From Shewanella sp. MTB7 (lineage in GTDB: Bacteria; Pseudomonadota; Gammaproteobacteria; Enterobacterales; Shewanellaceae), in assembly GCF_027571385.1 (NCBI RefSeq), contig NZ_CP085636.1, positions 1,240,001 to 1,304,000 of the forward strand: a DNA stretch of 64,000 nucleotides, written 5' to 3'. Position numbers and translations under genes: made by a program. How positions within the stretch are numbered: position 1 is the stretch's first letter; each line of letters begins with the position of its first letter. This document shows, piece by piece, positions 35,183-45,690 of the stretch. The notes below the pieces were generated by a model, which was not told the origin of the DNA, did no database searches, and saw only the letters and a program-made list of their open reading frames with translations.

Positions 35183-35749
35183 ATGGCTACCCCTCCTTCT
35201 TTACGTATTGATAACTTAATGGCGGCACTCACAGTGGCTGAAATCGCTCAGCATCCTGTCGAGGTTCACGGTGCACTTGTTGGTCTTATCTGCGGTGGTA
35301 TAGAGCAGTCTAGAAGGCAGTGGAATACCTCGCTGCTTGAGCTGATGAATGATGGACAAGTGCTTCCTGATTCTCTTCAACACCTTATCGATGAACTGTA
35401 TCAAGATACTTTGGCCAGAATCTCAGATGTGGACTTTGGTTTTTCTCCTATGTTGCCGGAAGAGGAGGAGCCAGTGTCTAAGCGCGTAGAAGCGTTGTCA
35501 CTTTGGGTACAAAGCTTCCTAACGGGCTTGGCCATGGTGCAACCTAAGCTCAATAATGCGTCTGCGGATGTGCGAGAAGTGATCAAAGATTTAGCTGAAA
35601 TAGCCTTGGTTGAGTTTGATGTTGCCGATGACGATGAGTCTGAAGCGGCCTATATGGAATTGACCGAATTTGCCAAAATGGCGGCACTACTTTGTTACTC
35701 AGAATTTGGCCCTGAACCGTCGGATCAACAAGCCGGTGTTATTCACTAG
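35183..35749 (+). CDS. ygfB: YgfB/UPF0149 family protein
   Basis: A 188-residue acidic helical protein of the UPF0149/YecA-like group. Visible are HPVEVHGALVGLICGGIEQ, LWVQSFLTGLAM, and the acidic VEFDVADDDESEAAYMELTE. In E. coli it begins the ygfB-pepP-ubiH-ubiI set. ATG 35183 is chosen (MATPPSLRIDN) with GGAA upstream; an ATG at 35162 is earlier but unsupported. Here ubiH follows directly with no pepP in between. The function is not known. Confidence 0.88.
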   Translation: MATPPSLRIDNLMAALTVAEIAQHPVEVHGALVGLICGGIEQSRRQWNTSLLELMNDGQVLPDSLQHLIDELYQDTLARISDVDFGFSPMLPEEEEPVSKRVEALSLWVQSFLTGLAMVQPKLNNASADVREVIKDLAEIALVEFDVADDDESEAAYMELTEFAKMAALLCYSEFGPEPSDQQAGVIH

Positions 35750-35839
35750 TCTCAGGCGCCAATGTTAAACCTTGCCCTGAGTCCATGTTAATTGTCTATC
35801 GTCACAGCTTAATATGCGGTGACGAGATAGAGAAGGTTA

Positions 35840-37105
35840 ATGAAAGCGCAAACTGAACAAGATGCTAATCTGATAAGCGTCGATGTCGCCATCGTAGGTG
35901 GTGCAATGGCTGGGGCTACATTAGCCCTTGGCCTTAAAGGTCTCTCTGATTCACTTAAACGTCCCTTGAAAATTGCGTTAATCGAAGCGCACCATCCTAA
36001 TCAAGACCATCCTGGTTTCGACGCCCGCTCTATCGCTATCGCCCATGGTTCTATCTTCGAGTTAACCCGACTTGGTCTGTGGCCTAAATTGGCGCACTTA
36101 GGCACGCCTATCGACAATATTCATATCTCAGACCGCGGTCATATGGGGATGACGGAGCTCAATGCCGAGGCGTTTAACCTTCATCACTTAGGTCAGGTTG
36201 TTGAGTTGGAGCGGGTGGGGCAGGTGCTGTTTAAGTTGCTTAGTGAAGCCGATATTTCTCTTTATTGCCCCAATAAGTTAGCCTCGGTGGAGGCAAAAGT
36301 TGATGCGCAACTATTAACCCTTGATGATGGTACTCGCTTAAGGACTTCATTATTGGTGGCGGCAGATGGTGTTAACTCTCAGGTTAGGGCGGCATTTAAA
36401 CAGCCGTTAAAGCAGGTAGATTTCGACCAAGTGGCTCTCGTTGCTAATATTGAGCTTGCCCAGGTTGAAATCGATAAAACCAATGAGAGTTGGGCCTATG
36501 AGCGTTTTACCCAACATGGACCATTGGCACTATTACCCATGTCACCGGTTAAGGGGATCCAGAGGAAGTCATTAGTCTGGGCTTTAAGTCCTGATGAAGC
36601 TCTGCGTTTACTTTGTGTAACTAAAGATCAGTTTCTGGATGAGCTGCAGCAAGCCTTTGGCTCCCGGGCAGGTCAGTTTACAGCGGTCGGTGAGCGTTAT
36701 TCATATCCGTTAATGCTCTCTTATATGCCCAAACCCATTTATCACAGAACCGTATTTATCGGTAATGCAGCCCAAACCTTGCACCCGATTGCGGGTCAGG
36801 GTTTTAATTTAGGCCTGAGGGATCTGGTGAGTTTGATTCAGGTGATCGAACAGACTCTGCTCGATGAAACTGACACGGAACCTGCTGATTTTGGTAGCAC
36901 TCAAGTGACCTATGGGTATCTGCACAGCCGTGAGAGTGATAGAAATAACACCATACGAAATATCGAATTTTTAGTGCGTGGCTTCTCTAATGATTATTGG
37001 CCTTTAGTGGTAGGGCGTAACTTAGGCTTGAGAATGCTGTCATGGCTACCGCCCCTTAAAACCCCTGTAGCACGTATTGCTATGGGCTGGAAGGCGATAA
37101 GTTAG
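35840..37105 (+). CDS. ubiH: UbiH-type ubiquinone hydroxylase
   Basis: A 421-residue FAD-dependent hydroxylase for ubiquinone ring modification. The FAD-binding start is VAIVGGAMAGATLALGL; DGVNSQVRAAF and FIGNAAQTLHPIAGQGFNLG (the second FAD and substrate motif) follow. It is assigned to UbiH rather than UbiI by order (first of the pair) and by similarity of the GGAMAGA type; I am fairly sure but not certain. The stop is 26 bases before ubiI, so both are one unit. Confidence 0.88.
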   Translation: MKAQTEQDANLISVDVAIVGGAMAGATLALGLKGLSDSLKRPLKIALIEAHHPNQDHPGFDARSIAIAHGSIFELTRLGLWPKLAHLGTPIDNIHISDRGHMGMTELNAEAFNLHHLGQVVELERVGQVLFKLLSEADISLYCPNKLASVEAKVDAQLLTLDDGTRLRTSLLVAADGVNSQVRAAFKQPLKQVDFDQVALVANIELAQVEIDKTNESWAYERFTQHGPLALLPMSPVKGIQRKSLVWALSPDEALRLLCVTKDQFLDELQQAFGSRAGQFTAVGERYSYPLMLSYMPKPIYHRTVFIGNAAQTLHPIAGQGFNLGLRDLVSLIQVIEQTLLDETDTEPADFGSTQVTYGYLHSRESDRNNTIRNIEFLVRGFSNDYWPLVVGRNLGLRMLSWLPPLKTPVARIAMGWKAIS

Positions 37106-37131
37106 TAACCATCAAATTGAAAGGAAAACAC

Positions 37132-38346
37132 ATGTTGAGCACTAAAACCTATGACGTTGCTATTGTTGGTGGAGGCATGGTTGGCCTCACGACTGCAATC
37201 GGCTTGGCCATGGAAAATATACGCGTTGTGGTTATCGATGCAGGAGAGACTCCGGCCGTCACTGGTGAGCCTAAACTTAGGGTCAGTGCAATCAATAAGG
37301 CGAGCCAGCGGTTGCTGCAAAACATTGGCGCTTGGTCCTATCTCGATGATGACCGTCTCAGTCCTTACCAAAAGATGGAAGTGTGGGACAAGGATAGCTT
37401 AGGTAAAATCAGTTTTGATGCCCACAGTCTCAGTGAGCAGTATCTTGGTTGCATCATTGAAAATGACAACATCGCTCATGCCCTGACGATGCGGGCTGCT
37501 GAGTTCGATGAGATCACCCATATCGAGAATCACAAATTAGCCAAAATAGCCTTCGGTGAGCGGGAAGCCTGGTTAACCTTAGACAATGGTGACAACTTAA
37601 GTGCTGCATTAGTGATTGGGGCAGACGGTGCCAACTCTTGGGTACGTGAACAGTGTAAAATTCCAATGACGTTTTGGGATTATGGCCATCATGCTATTGT
37701 CGCCACTGTGCGCACAGAGATCCCACATAAAGACACTGCCCGTCAGGTATTCCTCAAAGATGGGCCATTAGCTTTTCTGCCCCTTTATGAGCAAAACCTC
37801 TGCTCAATCGTCTGGTCTGTTCCCCCTGCAAAGGCTAAGCAACTGCTGGAAAGTGACCCACAACTATTTGAACGTACCTTAACGGCAGCATTTGATGGCC
37901 GCATGGGGATGTGCAAACTCGAATGTGAACCACAAGCGTTCCCATTGCGCATGCGTTACGCCCGTCACTTCGCTCGCCATCGTCTGCTATTGGCGGGAGA
38001 TGCAGCGCATACGATTCATCCGTTGGCAGGTCAAGGGGTCAACTTAGGCTTGCTTGACGCTGCCGCCATCATACAAACCTTAGGCGAGCTTAAGCTTGAG
38101 GGGAAAGATCTTGGTGACTATCCTAACCTTCGCGCATTAGAGCGTTGGCGCAAGGCCGATGCGCTGGAGATGATTGCCGCCATGGAAAGTTTTAAGCGGT
38201 TATTCGAAGGTAGCAACCCGGTTAAGAAGGCGTTACGTGATCTCGGTCTCAATCTGGTCGATAATATTGCTCCGGTGAAAACACTGTTCATGCAACAAGC
38301 CATGGGCAACAAAAATAGTCTGCCTAAGCTGTGTAAAGCGCAATAG
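37132..38346 (+). CDS. ubiI: UbiI/VisC-type ubiquinone hydroxylase
   Basis: A 404-residue FAD monooxygenase related to UbiH, which hydroxylates the ubiquinone ring in the aerobic pathway. The motifs are VAIVGGGMVGLTTAIGLAM at the start, DGANSWVREQ in the middle and LLLAGDAAHTIHPLAGQGVN (FAD/NADH-binding DG-type) near residue 285. The start at 37132 has AAAGG upstream; a TTG at 37117 would be longer. It follows ubiH by 26 bases, the conserved order. The name between ubiI and ubiF-like members rests on neighbourhood. Confidence 0.85.
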   Translation: MLSTKTYDVAIVGGGMVGLTTAIGLAMENIRVVVIDAGETPAVTGEPKLRVSAINKASQRLLQNIGAWSYLDDDRLSPYQKMEVWDKDSLGKISFDAHSLSEQYLGCIIENDNIAHALTMRAAEFDEITHIENHKLAKIAFGEREAWLTLDNGDNLSAALVIGADGANSWVREQCKIPMTFWDYGHHAIVATVRTEIPHKDTARQVFLKDGPLAFLPLYEQNLCSIVWSVPPAKAKQLLESDPQLFERTLTAAFDGRMGMCKLECEPQAFPLRMRYARHFARHRLLLAGDAAHTIHPLAGQGVNLGLLDAAAIIQTLGELKLEGKDLGDYPNLRALERWRKADALEMIAAMESFKRLFEGSNPVKKALRDLGLNLVDNIAPVKTLFMQQAMGNKNSLPKLCKAQ

Positions 38347-38490
38347 GCATAGGTCAGGCTTAATGATAATTAGTCTGGTTTTTCAGTAGGTTGATTTGGA
38401 TTTTTCTGTAAACATTTTTTGAACACTAAAATAACGAATGTTTCACATGAGAAAAAGTAATGATAAATTGGCTCAAGTCACAAAATTTTT

Positions 38491-38521
38491 TTGTATACAA
38501 AATAGAGATGCAAGGTATAAT
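38491..38521 (+). promoter_or_regulatory. Possible gcvT promoter
   Basis: A good -10 (TATAAT, 38516-38521) lies 144 bases before gcvT. A weak -35 (TTGTAT, 19-base spacing) precedes it. The leader 38522-38664 contains two small hairpins (TCGCATT/AATGCGA and CTGGC/GCCAG) and no glycine riboswitch core. The whole stretch 38347-38664 has no gene. Confidence 0.35.
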
Positions 38522-38664
38522 TTCGGCGCATTTTAAGACCCTTGATGGGTTTGATAGATCTTTATTTGTCGCATTTGATTAACATGTCGAATGCGAAAAA
38601 CGCGCTGGCCTAAGTAACCCTACGCCAGGTAAGACCCGAAAAGGGCATAAAAGAAGAGATTATA

Positions 38665-39759
38665 ATGGCTAATAAAACAGTACTCTTTAACAAGCACTTA
38701 GAATCAGACGCTAAAATGGTAGATTTCCACGGTTGGGATATGCCACTAAACTATGGTTCTCAAATCGAAGAGCATCACGCGGTTCGTCAAGACGCGGGCA
38801 TGTTCGACGTGTCACATATGACCGTTGTCGATGTGACAGGCACCGATGCTTGTGCTTTCCTACGTAAATTATTAGCGAACGATGTGGCTAAACTTAAGGT
38901 GCCGGGCAAGGCACTTTATGGCGGTATGTTAGATCATAACGCTGGCGTGATTGATGACCTTATCACCTACTACCTCACCGACACTCATTACCGTATCGTG
39001 GTTAACTCAGCGACCCGTGAAAAAGATCTAGCTTGGATTGCCGAGCAAGTTAACGGATTCGACGTCGTGATCACAGAGCGTCCTGAACTGGCGATGATTG
39101 CTGTTCAAGGTCCTAACGCAAAAGCCAAAGCCGCGACCGTATTCAACCCTGAGCAAAATGCCGCAGTGGAAGGCATGAAGCCTTTCTTTGGCGTGCAAGC
39201 AGGCTCACTCTTTATCGCGACAACCGGTTACACTGGCGAAACGGGTTATGAGATCATCGTCCCAGAAGATGAAGCGCAGGCCCTATGGCAAGCATTACTC
39301 GAAGCCGGTGTTAAGCCCTGTGGACTCGGCGCACGTGATACATTACGGTTAGAAGCAGGCATGAATCTTTACGGTCTGGATATGGATGAAACCGTTAATC
39401 CACTCGCGGCTAACATGGGGTGGACTATCGCATGGGAACCTGCTGATCGTGATTTCAACGGTCGTGAAGCACTCGCTGCAATAAAAGCGGCGGGTACACA
39501 GAAGATGGTTGGCCTGATCATGGAAGCCAAGGGCGTTATTCGCCCTGGTATGTCAGTCTTCTTCACCGATAGTGACGGCGCAGAGCAACAAGGCATCATC
39601 ACCAGTGGTACATTCTCACCAACATTAGGCTACTCTATTGCCATGGCTCGTGTGCCAAGAAGTATCGGTGAGACCGCTGAAGTCGAAATGCGTAAGAAGC
39701 GTGTAGCGGTTAAAGTTATCGCACCATCATTTGTACGTAACGGTAAACAAGCATTCTAG
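38665..39759 (+). CDS. gcvT: Glycine cleavage system T protein (aminomethyltransferase)
   Basis: A 364-residue enzyme that transfers the methylene group to tetrahydrofolate and releases ammonia in glycine cleavage. Clear family segments are [50 protein letters not shown] and the C-terminal [17 protein letters not shown]. It is full length. It opens the gcvTHP set. Upstream of ATG 38665 lies AAGAAGAG, a good site. Expression is likely driven from the candidate promoter in the leader. Confidence 0.96.
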   Translation: MANKTVLFNKHLESDAKMVDFHGWDMPLNYGSQIEEHHAVRQDAGMFDVSHMTVVDVTGTDACAFLRKLLANDVAKLKVPGKALYGGMLDHNAGVIDDLITYYLTDTHYRIVVNSATREKDLAWIAEQVNGFDVVITERPELAMIAVQGPNAKAKAATVFNPEQNAAVEGMKPFFGVQAGSLFIATTGYTGETGYEIIVPEDEAQALWQALLEAGVKPCGLGARDTLRLEAGMNLYGLDMDETVNPLAANMGWTIAWEPADRDFNGREALAAIKAAGTQKMVGLIMEAKGVIRPGMSVFFTDSDGAEQQGIITSGTFSPTLGYSIAMARVPRSIGETAEVEMRKKRVAVKVIAPSFVRNGKQAF

Positions 39760-39983
39760 TTATTTAACGGGTTTATCGCTATTTGATTCGATTTCGTTGT
39801 CGATAGTGCTCATTGATACATATCAACTGCGCGCTATCTCCTATAACTCAAATCAAATTTCAGCTAACCTCGTCAAATAATAGAGACATGATTAAGCGCT
39901 TTATCGTCTGTACCTATAAATACAAAAATCGATAAATTGGCTAAACATCCAGAATTAGAATATTCGAATAAGGACTAAGAACA

Positions 39984-40373
39984 ATGAGCAACATTCCTGC
40001 TGAACTAAAATATGCTTCATCTCATGAGTGGATCCGTAAAGAAGAAGATGGTTCATACACTATTGGTATCAGTGATCACGCTCAAGAGCTTTTGGGTGAC
40101 ATGGTATTTATTGAACTTCCAGAAGTTGGCGATTCGGTTAGTGCTGGTGAAGATTGTGCCGTTGCTGAATCAGTGAAAGCCGCTTCAGACATCTACGCAC
40201 CAATATCAGGTGAAGTGATTGCAGTGAACGAAGCACTTGAAGACTCTCCAGAGCTTGTTAACGGCGATGCATTTGGTGACGGTTGGTTCTTCCGCGTTAT
40301 GCCAACTGACACAGCTGAAATTGATAACCTGCTAGATGCTGATGGTTATCAATCAGTGATTGACGAAGCGTAA
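39984..40373 (+). CDS. gcvH: Glycine cleavage system H protein
   Basis: A 129-residue lipoyl carrier that shuttles the aminomethyl group between P, T and L proteins. The lipoyl-lysine is in [20 protein letters not shown], the family signature, with the start [20 protein letters not shown]. It is full length. It is 224 bases after gcvT, with no gene between. The site AAGGACTAAGAAC precedes ATG 39984. A terminator-like hairpin follows. Confidence 0.97.
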   Translation: MSNIPAELKYASSHEWIRKEEDGSYTIGISDHAQELLGDMVFIELPEVGDSVSAGEDCAVAESVKAASDIYAPISGEVIAVNEALEDSPELVNGDAFGDGWFFRVMPTDTAEIDNLLDADGYQSVIDEA

Positions 40374-40385
40374 TTATTGACTGAA

Positions 40386-40421
40386 CACAAAGCCTCGTTT
40401 CTTCGAAAATGAGGCTTTGTT
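40386..40421 (+). terminator. Hairpin after gcvH
   Basis: Stem ACAAAGCCTC / GAGGCTTTGT with a short loop and T-rich end. It may attenuate read-through into gcvP, which suggests gcvP has its own promoter. Confidence 0.65.
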
Positions 40422-40454
40422 CGTTATAGGGTAACCTGATCACCTAAGACTATT

Positions 40455-40512
40455 TATACCTAAATTACTTCAAGATGCTCGACTCTGCATCTCTAGAGGT
40501 TGCTTAGGTATA
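40455..40512. repeat. 58-bp mini inverted-repeat element
   Basis: TATACCTAA.. at one end and ..TTAGGTATA at the other are inverted copies with some mismatches. It resembles the ends of the 2421-2684 element. It adjoins the larger element at 40513. Confidence 0.55.
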
Positions 40513-40778
40513 ATACCAATCAGTATAAAGATTTGATCGCTCAGCGAGAGTTTAGCGGTCCTGAGGCAAGGCAACGAGTGAAGAGCATAGTTATTCTACG
40601 GTCAAGTTCGTTAACACAGCATCAGAACCGCTAAAACTCGCCTGTAAGGAGTGTTTTTGGCTGCCTACTTCTGCGTTGAATGAACTCATAAGGGAACAAC
40701 CGTTATGTCATCCATTCGCCTTGAATTAGTTTGCCAAAAAACACTCTGAGTAGATCAACTGCTTATACTGATTGGTAT
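40513..40778. repeat. 266-bp MITE-like element
   Basis: Perfect 16-bp terminal inverted repeats (ATACCAATCAGTATAA at 40513-40528 and its complement at 40763-40778) enclose about 230 bp with no open frame. The inside contains AAGGGAACAACCGTTA, also found in the 2421-2684 element. Size and ends are those of a non-autonomous element. It separates gcvH from gcvP. Confidence 0.8.
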
Positions 40779-40895
40779 AAAGCCAATTAGTATAAGAAAG
40801 CGAATACATCTGTATTGATTGGTATAACTACACCACAACGAGACCGGTACCTTAGCCCCCTACAGGCGGATACTGGCAAATATGGAATTAGGTTC
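40779..40895. repeat. Fragment of the same repeat family before gcvP
   Basis: AGCCAATTAGTATAAG and, 25 bases on, TGATTGGTATAA look like ends of a degenerate third copy (about 40780-40828). The rest, to gcvP, includes no gene. An open frame that extends gcvP upstream to 40815 starts inside this repeat, so it is not the true start. Confidence 0.5.
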
Positions 40896-43796
40896 ATGAC
40901 CACTGAAACGCTTACTCAACTTGAGCAACACGATCTCTTTCTCAGTCGCCATATCGGCCCTGATAGCGTACAACGTCAAGAGATGTTGAATTATGTTGGT
41001 GCAGAATCTTTAGAAGATTTGACCGCACAGATCGTCCCTGAGTCGATTCTCCTTAACCGAGACTTAGCCGTTGGCGATCACATGAGTGAAGCCGAAGGTC
41101 TCGCTTATATCCGTAAGATTGCTGATAAGAACAAGATATACAAAAGCTATATCGGCATGGGGTACCACAGTACATTCGTCCCAAGCGTTATCCAGCGCAA
41201 TGTACTGGAAAATCCAGGTTGGTACACGGCCTACACGCCTTACCAGCCAGAGATTGCCCAGGGCCGTTTAGAAGCCATTCTTAACTTTCAACAGCTGTCG
41301 ATGGACTTAACTGGCCTTGACCTTGCTTCAGCATCACTGCTCGACGAAGCCACTGCTGCTGCCGAGGCGATGGCACTAGCTAAGCGCGTCTCTAAAGCCA
41401 AAAAAGCCAATATCTTTTTCGTTGCTGATGACGTGTTCCCGCAAACGATTGACGTGGTCAAGACCCGCGCAGAGTGTTTCGGTTTTGAAGTAATTGTTGG
41501 TCCTGCTGAAGATGCCGTTAATTACGAAATTTTTGGTGCGTTATTTCAGTACACCAACTGCTTAGGCGAAATCACCGATTTCACTGAGCTATTTGTCAAG
41601 CTGCATGAAAAGAAGGCTGTAGTTTCTGTTGCCGCCGACATCATGTCATTGGTACTGCTTAAGTCTCCAGGTGCTATGGGCGCCGATGTTGTGTTCGGTA
41701 ACTCCCAGCGTTTTGGCGTGCCAATGGGCTTTGGTGGCCCACATGCAGCGTTCTTCGTCACCCGTGATGAGCATAAACGCTCGTTGCCTGGCCGCATTAT
41801 CGGCGTATCACAAGATACTCGTGGTAACCGTGCCCTACGTATGGCGATGCAGACTCGTGAGCAACATATTCGCCGCGAAAAAGCCAACTCTAACATCTGT
41901 ACCGCTCAGGTATTACTGGCAAACATGGCGTCTTTCTACGCCGTATTCCATGGCCCACAAGGGCTTAAGATCATCGCTGAACGTATTCACCGTTTAACGG
42001 ACATTCTTGCGGCTGGTCTAACGGCTAAAGGCGTAGAACTGGTCAACAGCACTTGGTTCGATACACTAACGATTAAAGGCTTAGATGTAGCAGAAATGGT
42101 TAAGCGCTCAGATGCTGCAGGTATTAACCTACGCGTCGATAGCGATACTGGCTCAAGTCAATTGATGGGTGTCAGCTTAGGTGAAACGACTACGCGTGAA
42201 GATGTGGCACAGTTGTTCGATGTGATTTTAGGCTCAGGCCATGGTCTTGATGTCGCTCAACTAGATAGCGAAGTGATCGCCGCTGGCAGCAGCTCAATAC
42301 CAAGCGAACTTTTACGTCAAGATGCTATCCTGACTCACCCAACGTTCAATCGCTACCACAGCGAAACCGAGATGATGCGTTATATCAAACGTCTCGAGAA
42401 CAAAGATTTAGCCCTTAACCATTCAATGATCTCATTGGGTTCATGCACCATGAAGCTCAACGCGGCCACTGAGATGATGCCGATTAGCTGGCCTGAGTTT
42501 GGTAGCTTGCACCCATTCTGCCCACAAGATCAGAGCCAAGGTTATGCTCAGCTTATCGAAGAGTTATCGACTTGGTTGGCGGACATCACAGGTTATGATG
42601 CCATGTGTATGCAAGCCAACTCTGGTGCTTCAGGCGAGTATGCAGGCCTACTTGCTATCAGAAATTATCATATTTCACGTGGTGATGCTCACAGAAATGT
42701 TTGTCTTATTCCACAGTCTGCCCACGGCACTAACCCAGCATCAGCTCAGCTTGCTGGCATGAAGATCGTGGTGACGGCTTGTGATAAAGCCGGCAACATC
42801 GACATGGAAGATCTTAAGGCTAAAGCCGCTGAAGTGGCCGAAAACCTCTCTTGCATCATGGTCACTTACCCATCGACTCACGGTGTGTATGAAGAGTCTA
42901 TTGCTGAGGTTTGTGAAGTGATTCACAGCCACGGTGGTCAGGTTTACCTTGATGGTGCCAACATGAACGCTCAAGTGGGTCTTACCACTCCTGGCTTTAT
43001 CGGCGCCGACGTATCGCATCTTAACCTGCATAAAACCTTCGCTATTCCACATGGCGGCGGTGGACCAGGTATGGGCCCTATCGGTGTTAAAAAGCACCTA
43101 GCCCCATTTGTTGCTGGTCACGTAGTTGTGAAAGCAGGCCTAGAGTCTGACAATAATGGCGCCGTTTCTGCTGCACCCTATGGCAGCGCCAGTATCTTGC
43201 CAATTACTTGGATGTACATCAAGTTACTCGGTAAGCAAGGACTGAGACAATCAACACAGATGGCACTGTTAAACGCCAACTACGTGATGAAGAAGCTATC
43301 TGAGCACTACCCAGTGCTTTACACTGGCCGTAATGACCGCGTGGCCCACGAATGTATTATCGACCTACGTCCGCTGAAAGAAGCGTCAGGCGTCACTGAG
43401 ATGGATATTGCTAAGCGTCTTAATGATTACGGTTTCCACGCACCCACCATGAGCTTCCCAGTGGCGGGCACCTTAATGATTGAGCCAACGGAATCTGAGT
43501 CTAAGGTTGAACTGGATCGCTTTATCGAAGCGATGATCTCTATTCGCGGCGAAGTCGCCCGCGTCGAGTCTGGCGAGTGGCCAGTAGACAATAACCCGCT
43601 GCACAATGCCCCGCATACACTGGCTGACATCATGGATCCTGAGTTTGACTCACGTCCATACAGCCGTGAAATTGCCGTGTTCCCAACGGCAGCGGTTAAG
43701 AAAAACAAGTTCTGGCCAACGGTTAATCGAATTGATGATGTGTTTGGCGACAGAAATCTTTTCTGTGCTTGTGTCCCAATCTCTGACTACGAATAA
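40896..43796 (+). CDS. gcvP: Glycine cleavage system P protein (glycine dehydrogenase)
   Basis: A 966-residue PLP enzyme that decarboxylates glycine. The start follows [20 protein letters not shown]; the PLP lysine is in [20 protein letters not shown] (Lys in LHK), and the C-terminus shows the [12 protein letters not shown] and [15 protein letters not shown] segments. Length matches the family (about 960). I chose ATG 40896, which has GGAATTAGG before it and gives [13 protein letters not shown]. It is 520 bases from gcvH with a repeat between, so it may use its own promoter. Confidence 0.96.
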   Translation: MTTETLTQLEQHDLFLSRHIGPDSVQRQEMLNYVGAESLEDLTAQIVPESILLNRDLAVGDHMSEAEGLAYIRKIADKNKIYKSYIGMGYHSTFVPSVIQRNVLENPGWYTAYTPYQPEIAQGRLEAILNFQQLSMDLTGLDLASASLLDEATAAAEAMALAKRVSKAKKANIFFVADDVFPQTIDVVKTRAECFGFEVIVGPAEDAVNYEIFGALFQYTNCLGEITDFTELFVKLHEKKAVVSVAADIMSLVLLKSPGAMGADVVFGNSQRFGVPMGFGGPHAAFFVTRDEHKRSLPGRIIGVSQDTRGNRALRMAMQTREQHIRREKANSNICTAQVLLANMASFYAVFHGPQGLKIIAERIHRLTDILAAGLTAKGVELVNSTWFDTLTIKGLDVAEMVKRSDAAGINLRVDSDTGSSQLMGVSLGETTTREDVAQLFDVILGSGHGLDVAQLDSEVIAAGSSSIPSELLRQDAILTHPTFNRYHSETEMMRYIKRLENKDLALNHSMISLGSCTMKLNAATEMMPISWPEFGSLHPFCPQDQSQGYAQLIEELSTWLADITGYDAMCMQANSGASGEYAGLLAIRNYHISRGDAHRNVCLIPQSAHGTNPASAQLAGMKIVVTACDKAGNIDMEDLKAKAAEVAENLSCIMVTYPSTHGVYEESIAEVCEVIHSHGGQVYLDGANMNAQVGLTTPGFIGADVSHLNLHKTFAIPHGGGGPGMGPIGVKKHLAPFVAGHVVVKAGLESDNNGAVSAAPYGSASILPITWMYIKLLGKQGLRQSTQMALLNANYVMKKLSEHYPVLYTGRNDRVAHECIIDLRPLKEASGVTEMDIAKRLNDYGFHAPTMSFPVAGTLMIEPTESESKVELDRFIEAMISIRGEVARVESGEWPVDNNPLHNAPHTLADIMDPEFDSRPYSREIAVFPTAAVKKNKFWPTVNRIDDVFGDRNLFCACVPISDYE

Positions 43797-43973
43797 TAAT
43801 TGCTGCTTAGTCTCGCTACTGCGGCGTTGAACCTCGGCTCCAGTCCTCATTGACAACAGTCAACTCCGGGCTAGAGCCTTCGGTTCGCCTTGCGTTAGCG
43901 TCGCCAGCAACGCAATTATGGAATAGTCAGCTTAATTTGATGTAGAAGCGGCTTTAGCCGCGAAGTGATTAGA

Positions 43974-43998
43974 ACGCACCCGTAGTGGTGCGTTTTTT
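43974..43998 (+). terminator. Terminator in the gcvP downstream region
   Basis: Stem ACGCACC / GGTGCGT, six-base loop and six T, 178 bases after gcvP. Confidence 0.8.
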
Positions 43999-44172
43999 AT
44001 TAGGTGAGAATAAGGCTCAGGTCTGTTTTCGTAGGTCTCGAAATAAAGAGTTTGATTGGAGTCAACTCCGTGGCGAAAACGTCAAACTTCATTGTCTTAT
44101 CATCGCCAACAACGCAATTATGGCTGTATCGTCATTCCGTTAGGGCTTTTGGGCCGGAATCTAGCTTTTGAA

Positions 44173-44197
44173 AGCGAACCGATGGGTTCGCTTTTTT
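44173..44197 (+). terminator. Second terminator in tandem
   Basis: Stem AGCGAACC / GGTTCGCT with a short loop and six T. Like the one at 43974, it follows a copy of the CAACGCAATTATGG repeat, which suggests duplication of a whole module. Confidence 0.8.
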
Positions 44198-44730
44198 GTG
44201 GGTGGATGTAAACCTTACTCTGACCAACTATCTATGATGTGACATGGGTCAATAGCTTGTCTTCATCCCTGAATGGCTGCTCTAACTCTTTCTTAAGAGC
44301 TTCGAGTTGCCTGCATTCCCTAACTGCACACACAATAACCTACTAAATGTATGGGATTCAATGTGTGTTGAGCTAGTTTGTTGAAATATAAGGGGTTGTA
44401 CTGACTTCTGTTGATAATCGGAGAGAAATACTAACTCAATGGCTTTAGCCTGCTTTTTGCTCTGGCGGTTTTATATCTTCTCCGGTTTTTGCTCCTCTCC
44501 GTGGCCCTCTGTGTTCTCCGTGGTAAATCGCTTTTATCTGACAGTTCTGTCTTTCTCTAATTTTGCAACTGATGATTGATGGGTGACAATGGCTTTTTGC
44601 ATTATAATGGCGCGACTAAACAAGGTTGGACTATGAGTTACTTATGCTCATAGATACATAAGCTTGTTAATTTTTAGGGCATAGATAAATTCATGGCCTT
44701 TTTTTTCGATATATATTATGAGGGTTTAGT

Positions 44731-45618
44731 ATGTCTAAACAAGATTATTACAGCGTGCTAGGTGTTTCAAAGGCCTCCTCAAATCAAGAGATTAAAAAAG
44801 CCTATAAAAAGATGGCGATGAAATACCATCCGGATAAAAATCCTGGTGATGCAGTGTCAGAAACAAAATTTAAAGATGTTAAAGAAGCGTATGAAATACT
44901 GACTGATGCTGAAAAGCGCCATAAATATGATCAGTTTGGTCATGCAGGGCTTGAAAACAATGGCCAAGGCGGATTTAATCAGCGTGAACGTGGATTTGGT
45001 GGTCAAGGCTTTGGTGGTCAAGGCTTTGGTGGTTTTGATTTTGAAGATATGTTCTCTCAATCAAGAGGCGGACAAAGTCGAGCTCAAAAAGGGTTAGATA
45101 AAGAGTTTGTGTTCACTGTAGATTTTGTTGATGCAGTGCAAGGTGTTGAGAAAATAGTTGAACTACCAGTTAATGGTGAAACTAAAAAGATAAAGGTTAA
45201 GATCCCAGCAGGTATTAAAGACGGTGAAAAAATACGTTTCACTGGCAAAGGTAGTGCAGGAGTGTATGGTGGAGCCCCTGGTGATCTATTGCTGATCATT
45301 GCAACCCGCGCACATGCGTTTCTTGAACGTGAAAACAACGATCTAATTTATACTACTAGCGTCGATATGGTGATGGCGGCACTGGGTGGAGAGATTGACG
45401 TTAACGTATTGGATAAGCGTTTTAAGCTTAAAGTGCCTTCAGGGACTCAACCAGGACGTAAGTTCAAGATAAAGGGCAAAGGTGTTACGGGTCGTAAGGG
45501 AGGGACTGGTGATTTGTTTGTGAAAATTAAAGTGGAAATTCCGCAGGATCTAACGGAACAGCAGCGTTCATTGCTAGAACAATTCAAAGAGTTAACGGAA
45601 GTAAATACACTTCTTTAA
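44731..45618 (+). CDS. DnaJ-type co-chaperone, CbpA-like
   Basis: A 295-residue J-domain protein. Residues 1-70 are the J domain with the HPD motif in KYHPDKNPGD. Then comes a Gly/Phe-rich linker with short repeats (GFGGQGFGGQGFGGFDFEDMF), and residues about 125-290 form the substrate-binding beta-sandwich pair. The zinc-finger domain of DnaJ is missing, as in CbpA. It should stimulate Hsp70 (DnaK). It is a single gene, with GAGGG before ATG 44731. The genuine dnaJ is presumably elsewhere. Confidence 0.9.
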   Translation: MSKQDYYSVLGVSKASSNQEIKKAYKKMAMKYHPDKNPGDAVSETKFKDVKEAYEILTDAEKRHKYDQFGHAGLENNGQGGFNQRERGFGGQGFGGQGFGGFDFEDMFSQSRGGQSRAQKGLDKEFVFTVDFVDAVQGVEKIVELPVNGETKKIKVKIPAGIKDGEKIRFTGKGSAGVYGGAPGDLLLIIATRAHAFLERENNDLIYTTSVDMVMAALGGEIDVNVLDKRFKLKVPSGTQPGRKFKIKGKGVTGRKGGTGDLFVKIKVEIPQDLTEQQRSLLEQFKELTEVNTLL

Positions 45619-45622
45619 TTTA

Positions 45623-45690
45623 TCATTTCCGATAGCCGTACCTTTGTTAGTGGTGTTGCGTATTTGGGGCATGAGCTGGGTATCTATATG
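45623..45690. repeat. Copy 1 of a paired 68-bp repeat
   Basis: TCATTTCCGATAGCCGTACC and following, to ATCTATATG, repeats with about 80% identity at 46929-46998. Both have the same open frame (FPIA.PLLV.....MS.VS.) ending in a stop, so this could be a remnant of coding DNA or a noncoding repeat. The rest up to 45918 holds a CTCCGTGTACTCTGTGG-type repeat (about 45714-45760). Confidence 0.6.

Larger units (their letters stand above)
43797..44730. other. 930-bp gene-less stretch after gcvP
   Basis: No gene is seen. It holds two terminator hairpins, two copies of CGCCARCAACGCAATTATGG (43902-43921, 44104-44123) and a copy of the CTCCGTGG-type repeat (about 44495-44535: CTCTCCGTGGCCCTCTGTG and following). 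The end, 44580-44730, includes the leader of the J-protein gene. Confidence 0.55.

Noticed and set aside
38347..38664. Glycine riboswitch before gcvT
   Set aside because: The conserved core of the glycine aptamers is not seen in the leader; only two simple hairpins.
44731..45618. Calling the J-protein dnaJ
   Set aside because: The four CxxCxGxG zinc repeats are absent; it is a CbpA-type protein.
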